Assembly: GCA_036661515.1 (NCBI GenBank)
Contig: JAVWYO010000004.1
Location: forward strand, 1-46,862
Reading direction: 5' to 3'
DNA from: HGM05232 sp036661515
GTDB lineage: Bacteria; Bacteroidota; Bacteroidia; Bacteroidales; Muribaculaceae
Length of the DNA: 46,862 nt
In this document: positions 17,863 through 27,244 of the stretch, one piece after another
Layout of the letters: each line of letters starts with the position of its first letter
How positions within the stretch are numbered: position 1 is the stretch's first letter
Program-made: the position numbers and the translations under genes
Notes under the pieces: model-generated
Database searches by the model: none
Told to the model about the DNA's origin: nothing
What the model saw: only the letters and a program-made list of their open reading frames with translations

Positions 17863-20800
17863 ATGAAATTAGATAATTTTATAAACCGTCCCGTATTATC
17901 GACGGTTATCTCAATATTTATTGTGATATTGGGTATTATGGGGCTTACGACGCTCCCAGTAACCCAATATCCTGATATTGCACCGCCTACCATACAGGTC
18001 AGCACGTCATATCAAGGAGCTAACGCTCAGACTGTGCTAAACTCTGTTATAGCCCCTCTTGAGGAACAAATCAATGGTGCTCTTAACATGACATACATGA
18101 GCTCAACCGCTACAAATGCAGGTTCAGCAACAATCAATGTCTATTTTGAGCAAGGATATGACCCCGATATGGCTGCTATTGACGTACAAAACCGTGTGGC
18201 TAAAGCACAAGGATTACTTCCTGCCGAAGTAACAAAAGTGGGTGTAATTACCGACAAACGTCAGACATCAATGCTACTTGGAATAACACTATCATCTCCA
18301 AAAGATGAATATTCCATTGCATTTATGGAAAATTACATGGCAATCAACATTATTCCACAAGTTAAACGTGTATCGGGTGTGGGTGATGCAATGGTAATGG
18401 GTGCCGACTACTCAATGCGTATATGGTTAAAGCCTGATGTAATGGCTATGCACAACCTTATGCCAAACGATGTTTCAGCTGCCCTTGCAGAGCAAAATAT
18501 AGAAGCTGCGCCAGGACAATTTGGAGAAAATGGTAATCAGAGTTTCCAATACACAATGAAATATAAAGGTCGTCTCGTGACCCCTGAAGAATTTGGAGAC
18601 ATTATCATCACAGCAAAAGAGAATGGCGAAATAATACATCTTAAAGATATCGCTACTATTGAACTTGGACGATTGAGCTATGGATTTTCTAACCAAATTG
18701 ACGGTCATGATGGTGTAACAGCTCTTATGTTCCAATCACCAGGTTCTAATGCAACAGAAATTATCAATGAGATTCTTACTATTGTAGATAAAGCAAAGAA
18801 AGAACTTCCAAAGGGTCTTGAAATAAATGTTCCACTAAATAATAATGAATTCCTTGATGCCTCAATCGATGAGGTTATAAAGACTCTTATTGAAGCATTC
18901 TTCTTAGTGTTCATCGTAGTATATATATTCCTTCAAGATTTACGTTCTACCCTTATTCCTGCTATTGCAATTCCAGTAGCATTAATTGGTACATTCTTTA
19001 TAATGAAGATGATTGGATTCTCAATCAACTTACTAACACTTTCAGCATTAGTGCTCGCGATAGCGATAGTCGTCGATGATGCGATAGTCGTCGTCGAGGC
19101 GGTGCATGCCAAGCTCGACGAGGGATATCAATCGTCACGTCTTGCCGCAATCGACGCCATGGGTGAAATAGGTAGTGCAATTATATCAATCACACTTGTA
19201 ATGATGCTCGTATTTATTCCTGTATCATTCATGCCAGGTACTTCGGGTGTGTTCTATCAACAATTTGGTCTAACTATGGCAATTGCCATTGGACTATCTG
19301 CCGTAAACGCATTAACACTTTCTCCCGCACTTTGTGCCGTATTCCTTCGCCCTCACAAAGAAATAGATGAAAATGGTGTCATAAAGAAAAAAACATTTGT
19401 ACAACGATTCCACACAGGATTTAATGTTGGATATGCGTCATTGCTCAACAAATACAAAGGAGTAGTAAAATTCTTCATAAAAGCAAAAGCGATAACAGCC
19501 TTAGTAGTTGTAGGGTCTATTGCCGTATTGATATGGTTAATGAGTACAACCCCCACTGCACTTGTACCAGAGGAAGATACTGGTATCTTATTCTGCGTCG
19601 TTGATATGCCTCCAGCTACATCAATGGAACGCACAAATGAAGTAATGAACCAAATCGATGCAATCATAGGTAAAATTCCAGCTGTTGACTCACGTACACA
19701 GATTACTGGATATAGCTTCATCGCAGGACAAGGATCCACTTATGGCTCTATCATTGTAAAGATGAAAAATTGGGAAGAACGTACCAAAGAAGAATCGGTA
19801 TCTAATGTAATCCAACAATTATACGGAATGACCAGCCAACAGATTAAAGATGGTCGCGTGATGTTCTTCGCACCTCCTATGGTAGCAGGATATTCTGCAA
19901 CTAATGGTCTGGAATTAAAATTAGAGGATAAAACAGGTTCTGATATTAACAAATTCTTTGGCATTTCACAGCAATTCCTTGGCGCACTAAATCAACGTCC
20001 AGAGATTCAAATGGCTTACACCTCATTTAATCCATCATATCCTCAATATTTAGTTGATGTTGATATAGCAAAGACAAAGAAAGCTGGAATAAGTCCTGCT
20101 GTAATTCTTAGCACTATGCAAGGCTATTATGGAGGTATGTATGTGTCTAACTTTAACCGTTTTGGTAAACTTTATCGTGTAATGGTTCAAGCCACCCCAG
20201 AATCTCGTGTATCGACAGAGACTCTTAATGCAGTGAAAGTTCGCACAAATAATGGAATGGCACCAATCACTAACTTCATTACACTAAAGAAAGTATATGG
20301 TCCTGATATTATTAACCGCTTTAACTTGTTTACCGCAATTCCAATAACAGGAGCAGCAGCACCAGGATATTCATCGGGTGACGCTATCAAAGCAATTAGT
20401 GAAGTTGCAGCTCAAACTCTTCCACAGGGTTATAGCTATGAATTTTCGGGATTAACACGTGAGGAGGAAAGTTCTTCAGCAAGTGCAACTGCAATAATCT
20501 TTGGATTATGCTTATTATTTGTATTCTTGTTGCTTAGCGCACAATATGAGAGCTACATTCTGCCATTAGCAGTAATCCTTTCTATTCCATTTGGATTGAT
20601 GGGTACATTTGTATTTGCAAAGATGTTCTCAATAGCAAATAACATATACCTACAAATTGCTCTTATCATGCTTATCGGACTTCTTGCCAAGAATGCAATT
20701 CTTATCGTAGAGTTTGCCCTTGAACGACGCAGAACAGGTATGAGCATCGTTAACGCAGCTGTTGCAGGAGCCGCAGCACGTCTACGTCCTATCTTGATGA

Positions 20801-21048
20801 CATCTCTCGCTCTTATTATTGGATTGATGCCAATGATGTTTGCAACAGGAGTAGGTGCAAATGGTAATAATACTCTTGGAACAGGTGCTATTGGTGGTAT
20901 GCTTATTGGTATGATATTCCAAGTAATTATTGTTCCATGTCTATTTGTAGTATTTGAAACAATCCAAGAGAAATTTGTACCAATGAAGTGGAATGATACC
21001 GACACCGAAGAGGTAGCTAATGAGCTTAAACAATATTCACAAAAATAG
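17863..21048 (+). CDS. RND multidrug efflux permease (AcrB/HAE1-type)
   Basis: The 1061-residue inner-membrane pump has the two-fold RND layout. TM1 starts FINRPVLSTVISIFIVILG, periplasmic porter/docking domains lie at about 40-330 and 560-870, and the remaining TM helices fall in two blocks. The proton-relay Asp pair is D405-D406, equivalent to D407/D408 of E. coli AcrB. The opening QYPDIAPPTIQVSTSYQGA is typical HAE1. It should expel hydrophobic drugs, bile salts or dyes using proton motive force. It lies 42 bp after the adaptor and 10 bp before the channel gene. Codons 397-434 have base composition unlike the rest of the gene. Confidence 0.96.
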   Translation: MKLDNFINRPVLSTVISIFIVILGIMGLTTLPVTQYPDIAPPTIQVSTSYQGANAQTVLNSVIAPLEEQINGALNMTYMSSTATNAGSATINVYFEQGYDPDMAAIDVQNRVAKAQGLLPAEVTKVGVITDKRQTSMLLGITLSSPKDEYSIAFMENYMAINIIPQVKRVSGVGDAMVMGADYSMRIWLKPDVMAMHNLMPNDVSAALAEQNIEAAPGQFGENGNQSFQYTMKYKGRLVTPEEFGDIIITAKENGEIIHLKDIATIELGRLSYGFSNQIDGHDGVTALMFQSPGSNATEIINEILTIVDKAKKELPKGLEINVPLNNNEFLDASIDEVIKTLIEAFFLVFIVVYIFLQDLRSTLIPAIAIPVALIGTFFIMKMIGFSINLLTLSALVLAIAIVVDDAIVVVEAVHAKLDEGYQSSRLAAIDAMGEIGSAIISITLVMMLVFIPVSFMPGTSGVFYQQFGLTMAIAIGLSAVNALTLSPALCAVFLRPHKEIDENGVIKKKTFVQRFHTGFNVGYASLLNKYKGVVKFFIKAKAITALVVVGSIAVLIWLMSTTPTALVPEEDTGILFCVVDMPPATSMERTNEVMNQIDAIIGKIPAVDSRTQITGYSFIAGQGSTYGSIIVKMKNWEERTKEESVSNVIQQLYGMTSQQIKDGRVMFFAPPMVAGYSATNGLELKLEDKTGSDINKFFGISQQFLGALNQRPEIQMAYTSFNPSYPQYLVDVDIAKTKKAGISPAVILSTMQGYYGGMYVSNFNRFGKLYRVMVQATPESRVSTETLNAVKVRTNNGMAPITNFITLKKVYGPDIINRFNLFTAIPITGAAAPGYSSGDAIKAISEVAAQTLPQGYSYEFSGLTREEESSSASATAIIFGLCLLFVFLLLSAQYESYILPLAVILSIPFGLMGTFVFAKMFSIANNIYLQIALIMLIGLLAKNAILIVEFALERRRTGMSIVNAAVAGAAARLRPILMTSLALIIGLMPMMFATGVGANGNNTLGTGAIGGMLIGMIFQVIIVPCLFVVFETIQEKFVPMKWNDTDTEEVANELKQYSQK
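19051..19162 (+). other. Atypical G+C-rich codon patch inside the RND permease gene
   Basis: Over roughly codons 397-434, Val is mostly GTC/GTG, Ala GCG/GCC, and Asp, Glu, Leu and Ser often end in C or G (GTC, CTC, GAC, GAG, TCG). The flanking codons use GTA/GTT, GCA/GCT and ATT/ATC. The patch carries the essential Asp pair and encodes an intact, family-typical sequence. It contains a near-duplicate GCGATAGTCGTC at 19064 and 19081. A short recombination tract from a G+C-richer RND gene is the simplest inference. Confidence 0.6.
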
Positions 21049-21058
21049 AATTACGACT

Positions 21059-22435
21059 ATGTTACGTAAAAATATATCGCTGATAATAATCACAGTAGCT
21101 CTTGCTACTGTGATTAGCAGCTGCAATCTTTATAAGAAATTTGAAATGCCAAAGGAGGGCGCAACAGGAGAATATGCCGCAATTGCAGCAGAGCCTGTTG
21201 ACTCTACAGCCTTAGGCAATCTATCATGGGAAGAGATATTCACCGACCCAGTCCTTCAAGGATTTATTCGCAAAGCTTTAGATAACAATATAGATCTAAA
21301 GAATGCCAAACTAAACGTTGATATTGCACAAGCCCATTTACTTGGAGCAAAATTAAGCTACTTGCCTTCGTTAGCTATTGCCCCAAATGGGAATGGCTCA
21401 TCATTTGCAGGTTCTAAAATGAGTTGGACTTATCAACTGCCACTATCTGCAAGTTGGGAAATTGATATATTTGCAAAACTCACCAATTCTAAACGCCAAG
21501 CAAAAGCAGCTTTACTTCAAAGTGAAGCATACCAGCAAGCAGTGCGTTCACAGATTATTGGTAGTGTAGCAAATGTTTACTATTCAATGGTATCGCTTGA
21601 AAAGCAATTAGCCCTTTCACGCGAGACAGCAGATAAATGGAAAGAATCGGTTGAAGTAATGAAAGACATGAAAGAAGCAGGACGATTCACCGAAGTAGCC
21701 GTAGTTCAAAGCACAGCTAATTATTACAGTGTACTTGCGTCTATTCCTGGAATAGAAATGTCGCTACATGAACTCAACAACACAATGTCGCTACTCCTCA
21801 AAGAGCAACCACAAATGTGGCAAGTAAATATCAATTCAATATTGACTTTGCCTGCTAAATTTGATGCCGGCGTACCAATAAGCTACCTCGCAGCTCGCCC
21901 CGACATAAAAGCAGCTGAGCAATCATTAGCTCAAGCCTACTACGTTACAAACAAAGCACGTGCAGCCTTTTATCCAAGTTTAGTAATTTCAGCAAACGGT
22001 GGATTTACAAACCTACTTGGAAGCATAATAACAAATCCAGGTAAATGGTTTATACAACTTGCAGGACAACTTACAGCTCCCATATTTTCACGTGGACAGA
22101 ACATTGCAAATTTAAAAGCAAGTAAGGCTCAACAACAACAAAGCCTAAACAACTTTGAATATACAATGCTAAATGCAAGTGCTGAAGTTTCTGACGCATT
22201 GGTAAAACTCACAAAGAATGCACAAAAACAAGTTTTTTTAAATAATCAAGTAAATAATCTTGAGAAAGCAGTTGCATTTAATCAAGATTTACTAACTTTA
22301 GGAACGACAACATACCTCGAAGTGTTGACAGCCGAACAGTCATTACTTAATGCACAGATGCAAAAATTAAATTGTGAATTATCAATGACACAAGCAGCTG
22401 TTAATCTTTATCAGTCACTTGGCGGTGGTAGATAG
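21059..22435 (+). CDS. TolC/OprM-type outer-membrane efflux channel lipoprotein
   Basis: Starting at 21059, the 458-residue product has a lipoprotein signal (VISSC, lipidated C22) and then two outer-membrane efflux protein (NodT-type) repeats. Each has long helical stretches, for example around LAARPDIKAAEQSLAQAYY in the second half. An in-frame ATG at 21020 lies inside the end of the permease gene and would spoil the lipoprotein signal, so the later start is chosen. The protein is the channel through which the pump and adaptor discharge substrate, completing the tripartite operon. Confidence 0.93.
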   Translation: MLRKNISLIIITVALATVISSCNLYKKFEMPKEGATGEYAAIAAEPVDSTALGNLSWEEIFTDPVLQGFIRKALDNNIDLKNAKLNVDIAQAHLLGAKLSYLPSLAIAPNGNGSSFAGSKMSWTYQLPLSASWEIDIFAKLTNSKRQAKAALLQSEAYQQAVRSQIIGSVANVYYSMVSLEKQLALSRETADKWKESVEVMKDMKEAGRFTEVAVVQSTANYYSVLASIPGIEMSLHELNNTMSLLLKEQPQMWQVNINSILTLPAKFDAGVPISYLAARPDIKAAEQSLAQAYYVTNKARAAFYPSLVISANGGFTNLLGSIITNPGKWFIQLAGQLTAPIFSRGQNIANLKASKAQQQQSLNNFEYTMLNASAEVSDALVKLTKNAQKQVFLNNQVNNLEKAVAFNQDLLTLGTTTYLEVLTAEQSLLNAQMQKLNCELSMTQAAVNLYQSLGGGR

Positions 22436-22476
22436 TCATTAATAAGTAAGTAAATAACACTTATAAATTAGAAGCC

Positions 22477-23268
22477 ATGATAAGTCAATTAGCACACGTC
22501 GATCCCGATGCAAAAATCGGTAAAAATGTAACGATTCACCCATTTGCATTCATTGACAAGAATGTAGAAATTGGTGATGATTGTGAAATTATGCCATACG
22601 TAAGTATTATTGGAGGAACACGTATGGGGTCAAATAACAAGGTATATCAAGGAGCAATCATTGGTGCCGATCCTCAAGACTTTCGCTGGACAGGTCAAGA
22701 GTCATATTGCTACATAGGAAATAACAACAAACTCCGCGAGAATGTTATCATAAATCGTGGCATTACCTCTGAGGGAGGAACCCGAATAGGAGATAATACA
22801 TTTATAATGGCAGAGACACACATCGGTCACGATAATAAGATTGGCGATAAATGTGTACTTGGTAATGGCGTGAAAATTAATGGAGATTGTAACATTGGTG
22901 CTTGCACGATACTTTCTTCTGGCGTAATGCTCCATTGCGATAGTAATATTGGAGACTGGTGCTTAGTCAAAGGTGGTTGCCGAATTAATGGTAACGTCCC
23001 ACCATACACAATTATGGCGCATAACCCAGTAACATACTATGGCGTTAACGCATTTATATTGCGTAGATTTGGCTTTTCAGAAGATAAAATAGATGATATA
23101 GCAAAGGTATATCGTCATATCTATCAATGCGGCACATCACTATTTAACGCATTAAAACGCATTGAACTTGATGTTAATCAAAGCGAAGAACGTGATATCA
23201 TAATTAAATACATTCGTGAACACAACATGCACGTTGTAGCCTCACACGAACACCGCGAAATGGATTAA
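22477..23268 (+). CDS. lpxA: LpxA-family UDP-sugar O-acyltransferase
   Basis: The 263-residue protein is a left-handed beta-helix acyltransferase made of hexapeptide repeats (about residues 8-185), followed by a helical C-terminal domain. THIGHDNKIG (114-123) holds H118, equivalent to catalytic H125 of E. coli LpxA, which transfers a hydroxyacyl chain to UDP-GlcNAc in lipid A synthesis. Differences from the housekeeping form are INRGITSEGG where HRGT is usual in E. coli, and AHNPVTYYGVNAFILRR near the C-terminal domain. It is not with lpxD/lpxC/fabZ, so it could be a second, paralogous copy. It follows the efflux operon by 41 bp. Confidence 0.75.
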   Translation: MISQLAHVDPDAKIGKNVTIHPFAFIDKNVEIGDDCEIMPYVSIIGGTRMGSNNKVYQGAIIGADPQDFRWTGQESYCYIGNNNKLRENVIINRGITSEGGTRIGDNTFIMAETHIGHDNKIGDKCVLGNGVKINGDCNIGACTILSSGVMLHCDSNIGDWCLVKGGCRINGNVPPYTIMAHNPVTYYGVNAFILRRFGFSEDKIDDIAKVYRHIYQCGTSLFNALKRIELDVNQSEERDIIIKYIREHNMHVVASHEHREMD

Positions 23269-23290
23269 TCCCAATCTAAATTATAAACAC

Positions 23291-23321
23291 CAACAGCGAA
23301 GTCCCAAAGGCCTCGCTGTTG
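23291..23321 (+). terminator. Stem-loop terminator after lpxA
   Basis: A 9-bp stem, CAACAGCGA (23291-23299) with TCGCTGTTG (23313-23321), begins 22 bp after the lpxA stop and is followed by a modest TTATATCT tract. It also separates lpxA from the convergent restriction-modification genes. Confidence 0.6.
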
Positions 23322-23340
23322 TTATATCTGCACATAAAAT

Positions 23341-24210
23341 TTAAAATGGTAAATCATTATATGGTACATTGTTTTCCATAAACCTTTCTTCAGGCTCCTT
23401 TAGACGAACACTCTTAATTTTAGAGCAATGATCATGAAATACCAAAGGATTACATATTTCTTCTTTCCTTTTTTTACTAATTGATAAGTATTCATCTTGA
23501 ATGTCGATTCCTAAATATCTACGTCCTAACAAATTTGCGGCAATTCCTGTAGTGCTACTTCCAGCAAAAGGGTCTAAAATCCATGAATTTGGTTCCGTGC
23601 TTGCAGCAATTATCCGAGAGATAACGCCTAATGGCTTTTGCGTCGGATGCTTTCCACATTTCTTCTCCCATGGAGCAATGGCAGGCAACTCCCATACATC
23701 TTTCATTTGCTTCCCATTATTGCTTTCCTTCATAATGTCGTAATTATAAAGATGTGGAATCTTGGCATTTTTCCGAGCCCAAATAATAAATTCTGAAGAA
23801 TGAGTAAAATATCTACATGACAAATTTGGAGGAGGGTTTGTCTTTGCCCATGTTACAACATTTAGTATCTTAAAACCCAAAAGAGTTAATTGATTTGCTA
23901 CCGAAAAGATATTATGGTAAGTTCCACTAATCCAAATAGTTCCGTTCTCCTTGAGCTTTTCTCTACATTCTGAAATCCATTTTCTATTAAAGTTATTAAT
24001 AGAATCATATCCTGCACTTCTATCCCACTCTCCTTTATTAACACATACTACCTTGCCACTCTGCACTGAGAATCCATCATTCGAGAGAAAATATGGAGGG
24101 TCAGCAAAAATCATATCAAACTTGAAATCAAATTTTGGTAACAGTTCAATACAATCGCCCTTTAATAATGTAAAACTTTTATCCGCAGATTTATAATATG
24201 GCTCTATCAT
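23341..24210 (-). CDS. dpnA: DpnA-like beta-class DNA adenine methyltransferase
   Basis: The 289-residue protein is an N6-adenine methyltransferase of the beta class: catalytic DPPY (residues 37-40) precedes the SAM-binding DPFAGSSTTG (213-222). HPTQKPLGVISRII (188-201) is the usual beta-class segment before it. It resembles DpnA (M2.DpnII), the second methylase of DpnII systems, which can also methylate single-stranded GATC DNA. It is the last gene of the minus-strand cassette, 33 bp after the restriction gene. The GATC specificity is inferred from the neighbours. Confidence 0.85.
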   Translation of the reverse strand: MIEPYYKSADKSFTLLKGDCIELLPKFDFKFDMIFADPPYFLSNDGFSVQSGKVVCVNKGEWDRSAGYDSINNFNRKWISECREKLKENGTIWISGTYHNIFSVANQLTLLGFKILNVVTWAKTNPPPNLSCRYFTHSSEFIIWARKNAKIPHLYNYDIMKESNNGKQMKDVWELPAIAPWEKKCGKHPTQKPLGVISRIIAASTEPNSWILDPFAGSSTTGIAANLLGRRYLGIDIQDEYLSISKKRKEEICNPLVFHDHCSKIKSVRLKEPEERFMENNVPYNDLPF

Positions 24211-24243
24211 TCCGATAATTATATATTATACTAACAGTAATAT

Positions 24244-25143
24244 TTATTCTATTATCTTAGTTAATATACCATTACAAAGCATATCTAAATTAACCAGATA
24301 ATCACCTTTATCAAAATATTCTCTTAATGGCTTTTGCGTAGATAACCACCCAGCTCCATCAGTAACCCAAATAAACTCAAGTCCTTGTTTATGATAACGT
24401 TCATACATTTCACAATATTCTGTTGCCGTAGATTTAAGTTTTGACCCACCACCACTATAAAAATTCACCTCAACTAAATATAATTTCCCATTATTATTAA
24501 TTGCAAAATCAATGATACGAGATGATTTATCCATTTTAACGTCAATATTCCAAATCTCTTTAATTTTTAGGGCAGTTGCTTGAGCTAAATATTGAGCTGA
24601 TGAATTAGTACAAAAATCATCAATAATTACCTCAACAATTCCTTCCATCATTGTCCCACTTCTATTTTTACGACCATTAGTGTCAAGTCCCACTTCTACT
24701 CCGATGGAATAATCTACCAAGTTTTTAATCTTTCGATCCTTTAATATCTCACTAAATCCGACCTCTATTAAGAAATCGGATAAAGTATCAGCTTGTTCTT
24801 TCGTTGGCTTTGTTACTGAAAAATCGAATCTTTTGGAAATTAATTTTTTTACATTTACAAGTACTTCAAATGATTTTTCCCGACTTGCAATTAAATATGG
24901 GAAAGCTTTAATGACTTCTGGATATTGTAAAATAATTGCCGAAGTCTCTTTTCTTATATCTTGTTTACCTATCAGATAATTCAGAATATTCAATTCTTTT
25001 TCAATAGATGCTGTATTCTCAATCACCTTTCGCCAATTAACAAACCAATCGAAAGTTGTTATTTTATGACGAAATGTATCATTTATATATCTAAACGATG
25101 CATCATCGTCATCTAATCCTAATAAAAGTGTTTGTCTTTTCAT
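24244..25143 (-). CDS. dpnB: DpnII/MboI-family type II restriction endonuclease (GATC)
   Basis: The 299-residue protein carries the DpnII-family signature EVNFYSGGGSKLKST (225-239). With D212 in RIIDF it forms a PD-(D/E)xK-like active site (D212, E225, with N227 where Lys often sits). GTMMEGIVE (163-171) is also family-typical. The enzyme should cut unmethylated GATC. I chose the ATG at 25143 (MKRQTLL), 1 bp after the upstream methylase stop; an in-frame ATG at 25161 would overlap that gene. It is flanked by both methylases, so M-R-M is the order. Confidence 0.88.
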   Translation of the reverse strand: MKRQTLLLGLDDDDASFRYINDTFRHKITTFDWFVNWRKVIENTASIEKELNILNYLIGKQDIRKETSAIILQYPEVIKAFPYLIASREKSFEVLVNVKKLISKRFDFSVTKPTKEQADTLSDFLIEVGFSEILKDRKIKNLVDYSIGVEVGLDTNGRKNRSGTMMEGIVEVIIDDFCTNSSAQYLAQATALKIKEIWNIDVKMDKSSRIIDFAINNNGKLYLVEVNFYSGGGSKLKSTATEYCEMYERYHKQGLEFIWVTDGAGWLSTQKPLREYFDKGDYLVNLDMLCNGILTKIIE

Positions 25144-25144
25144 C

Positions 25145-26107
25145 TTAGTGTACAATATCAAGTAATAATTCTTTCTTTAGTTCTACAACGTCACGACACT
25201 GCTTAGTTTTGGCATAATTTCTAATCAATAGCTCTGTCAATTTCCCACGTCCTTGAGGATTGGCATTTATAGATCTTGAAGCTAACACTCTATCAATGAA
25301 AAAATCTATATATAATTCATCAAAAAAAACGTCATCAGCATTTTTTCCAGCACAATCTGAATTACTTAACATTAACAAATGCTTTTTCTTACTCATGCGA
25401 ATACAAAAATCTCTCAATCGGACTTGCTCTTCATCTCCAAATGCTTCTTTGGTATATGAATTAAAACTTGACGTGCTACTTAATGGGCGATATGGCGGAT
25501 CGAAATAAAACAGTGATAAATCTCGTGCATATTTTTCAGTCACTTCAAAATCGCCACATGTTATTTCGACTTTCTGTAACAATTCGCTATCGGAATAAAT
25601 AGTATATTCATCACATATAGTAGGATTGGCATATTTTCCAAATGGCACATTAAATGCACCTTTTGAGTTCACTCTATATAACCCATTAAAACATGTCTTA
25701 TTCAAAAAAATAAAATATGCGGTATTGTCAATATCAGAAAGCTGCTTCGTATTAAATAGCTTTCTTTTATCCAAATAGAACAATTTTCTTAACTCTTCAT
25801 TTAATTTTAGATATTCTGTCTGAATTTGCTTTAGTTCATGTATTAATGCTCCAGCATGTTCTTTAACGACATTATATGCCATAACTAAATCTTTATTCAT
25901 ATCATTAATTACAGCCGTTTTAATATTTGGATATTTTTGAAGCATATAAAATAGCATAGCTCCTCCTCCTATAAATGGCTCAATATATGTCAAATTATCT
26001 ATTTTCTCCAAATTATATGGAAGAAATGTATCAATTGAAGACAATAATTTACCTTTACCTCCAACCCATTTTATAAAAGGCTTAGCAATTAATTTATCTT
26101 TAATCAT
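25145..26107 (-). CDS. dpnM: DpnM/Dam-like alpha-class (D12) GATC adenine methyltransferase
   Basis: From the ATG at 26107 the product has 320 residues. The D12-class motif PFIKWVGGKGKL (10-21), SAM-binding YIEPFIGGGA (41-50) and catalytic DPPY (203-206) appear in the alpha-class order. This is the Dam/M1.DpnII type that methylates the adenine of double-stranded GATC and protects the chromosome. The frame is open upstream to 26176, but MIKDKLIAKPF fits the family start. It is the first gene of the cassette. The three genes are A+T-rich compared with their neighbours, consistent with horizontal acquisition. Confidence 0.92.
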   Translation of the reverse strand: MIKDKLIAKPFIKWVGGKGKLLSSIDTFLPYNLEKIDNLTYIEPFIGGGAMLFYMLQKYPNIKTAVINDMNKDLVMAYNVVKEHAGALIHELKQIQTEYLKLNEELRKLFYLDKRKLFNTKQLSDIDNTAYFIFLNKTCFNGLYRVNSKGAFNVPFGKYANPTICDEYTIYSDSELLQKVEITCGDFEVTEKYARDLSLFYFDPPYRPLSSTSSFNSYTKEAFGDEEQVRLRDFCIRMSKKKHLLMLSNSDCAGKNADDVFFDELYIDFFIDRVLASRSINANPQGRGKLTELLIRNYAKTKQCRDVVELKKELLLDIVH

Positions 26108-26241
26108 TTGTGACGGTTTTACTTTCTTAGTTATACAAAAAATCCCTATATTTTTATATGAGATATGGATATACAAAAATAGGCAATTATAGTCAGTAAT
26201 AATAATACTCCTGAATTTTTAATTTAATAATGTGTTTTTAC

Positions 26242-27243
26242 TTAGCGGTTATACGTTTTGCGGCCACGTAGATAGTAGTCTAAGACAATGTTTGTGGGGG
26301 TTATTGAGGGCGATTTTAGCAAATTTACTGTGGGGTGAGTCGTATAGCGATTGTGCATCGTGCGAAAATCATTATGCGCTTTCACTATTGCTCTGGCATT
26401 TGCAAAATCAAATTTTGCTATGAACATAAAGAATGCAAGCATATCATATAAACGACGAATGAACAGCGTCTTGCGCCCTTCTTTTATTGGTAGATTTTTA
26501 TAGAGTAACAGTAAGTTATTGCGGAAGTTTAAATATGTTTTTCGAGGGTTTGATGCTGGGAGGCTACCTCCTCCTAAATGATAAACCACACTTTCGGGTA
26601 TCACTTTTATATCATATCCAAGCAAATGGATTCGCCAACACAGGTCTATCTCTTCCATATGTGCAAAGAAAAAGCGGTCGAGCCCACCAGCCTGCCTATA
26701 TGCTTCGGTGCGGATAAATAGAGCTGCGCCTGATGCCCAAAAGATATCCTCTATTGTGTCATATTGTCCATTGTCTTTCTCCACACTTGCAAATATACGA
26801 CCACGACAATATGGGTAACCTAAACTATCAATATACCCGCCACAAGCTCCAGCGTATTCAAATTGATCTTTATCTTTGTATGAAAGTAACTTTGGCTGAC
26901 AGGCAACAGTGTTATTATTGTTTTTACAATACGACAACATTGGTTCAATCCAGTGTTGCGTCACGGCAACGTCAGAATTTAATAAAACGCTATATTCATA
27001 GTCGGTCTCTGCTATGGCTCGATTATAGCCTTCAGCAAAACCATAATTTTCGTGGAAAGCAATAACTTTTACATCAGGAAATTCTGCGCTTAATAGCTCA
27101 ATGGAATTATCATCACTTCCATTATCAACAACAATAACGTCGGCAATATCTCCATTAGTATATTTACACACCGATGGTAGGAATTCACTAAGCAATTTTG
27201 CTCCATTCCAGTTAAGAATAATTACCGCAACTTCCTTTTTCAT
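26242..27243 (-). CDS. Family 2 glycosyltransferase
   Basis: The 333-residue cytoplasmic or membrane-associated enzyme has the GT-A fold of family 2. The N-terminal VAVIILNWNGAKLL (about 4-17), VVDNGSDDNS (about 38-47) and LLNSDVAV (about 87-94, where the SD replaces the DxD metal motif) are visible. IDLCWRIHLLGYDIKV (about 196-211) follows. Such rhamnosyl/galactosyl-transferase-like proteins extend surface glycans; donor and acceptor are unknown. It starts 1 bp after the porN stop, so it is the distal gene of the T9SS operon. That invites a link to glycans such as the A-LPS that anchors T9SS cargo. Confidence 0.9.
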   Translation of the reverse strand: MKKEVAVIILNWNGAKLLSEFLPSVCKYTNGDIADVIVVDNGSDDNSIELLSAEFPDVKVIAFHENYGFAEGYNRAIAETDYEYSVLLNSDVAVTQHWIEPMLSYCKNNNNTVACQPKLLSYKDKDQFEYAGACGGYIDSLGYPYCRGRIFASVEKDNGQYDTIEDIFWASGAALFIRTEAYRQAGGLDRFFFAHMEEIDLCWRIHLLGYDIKVIPESVVYHLGGGSLPASNPRKTYLNFRNNLLLLYKNLPIKEGRKTLFIRRLYDMLAFFMFIAKFDFANARAIVKAHNDFRTMHNRYTTHPTVNLLKSPSITPTNIVLDYYLRGRKTYNR

Positions 27244-27244
27244 T

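Noticed and set aside
21020..21058. Earlier ATG for the outer-membrane channel gene
   Set aside because: It lies inside the permease gene and adds a polar stretch before an otherwise perfect lipoprotein signal.
23341..26241. Integrative element carrying the restriction-modification genes
   Set aside because: No integrase, transposase, tRNA site or flanking direct repeat is visible; only a three-gene cassette can be supported.
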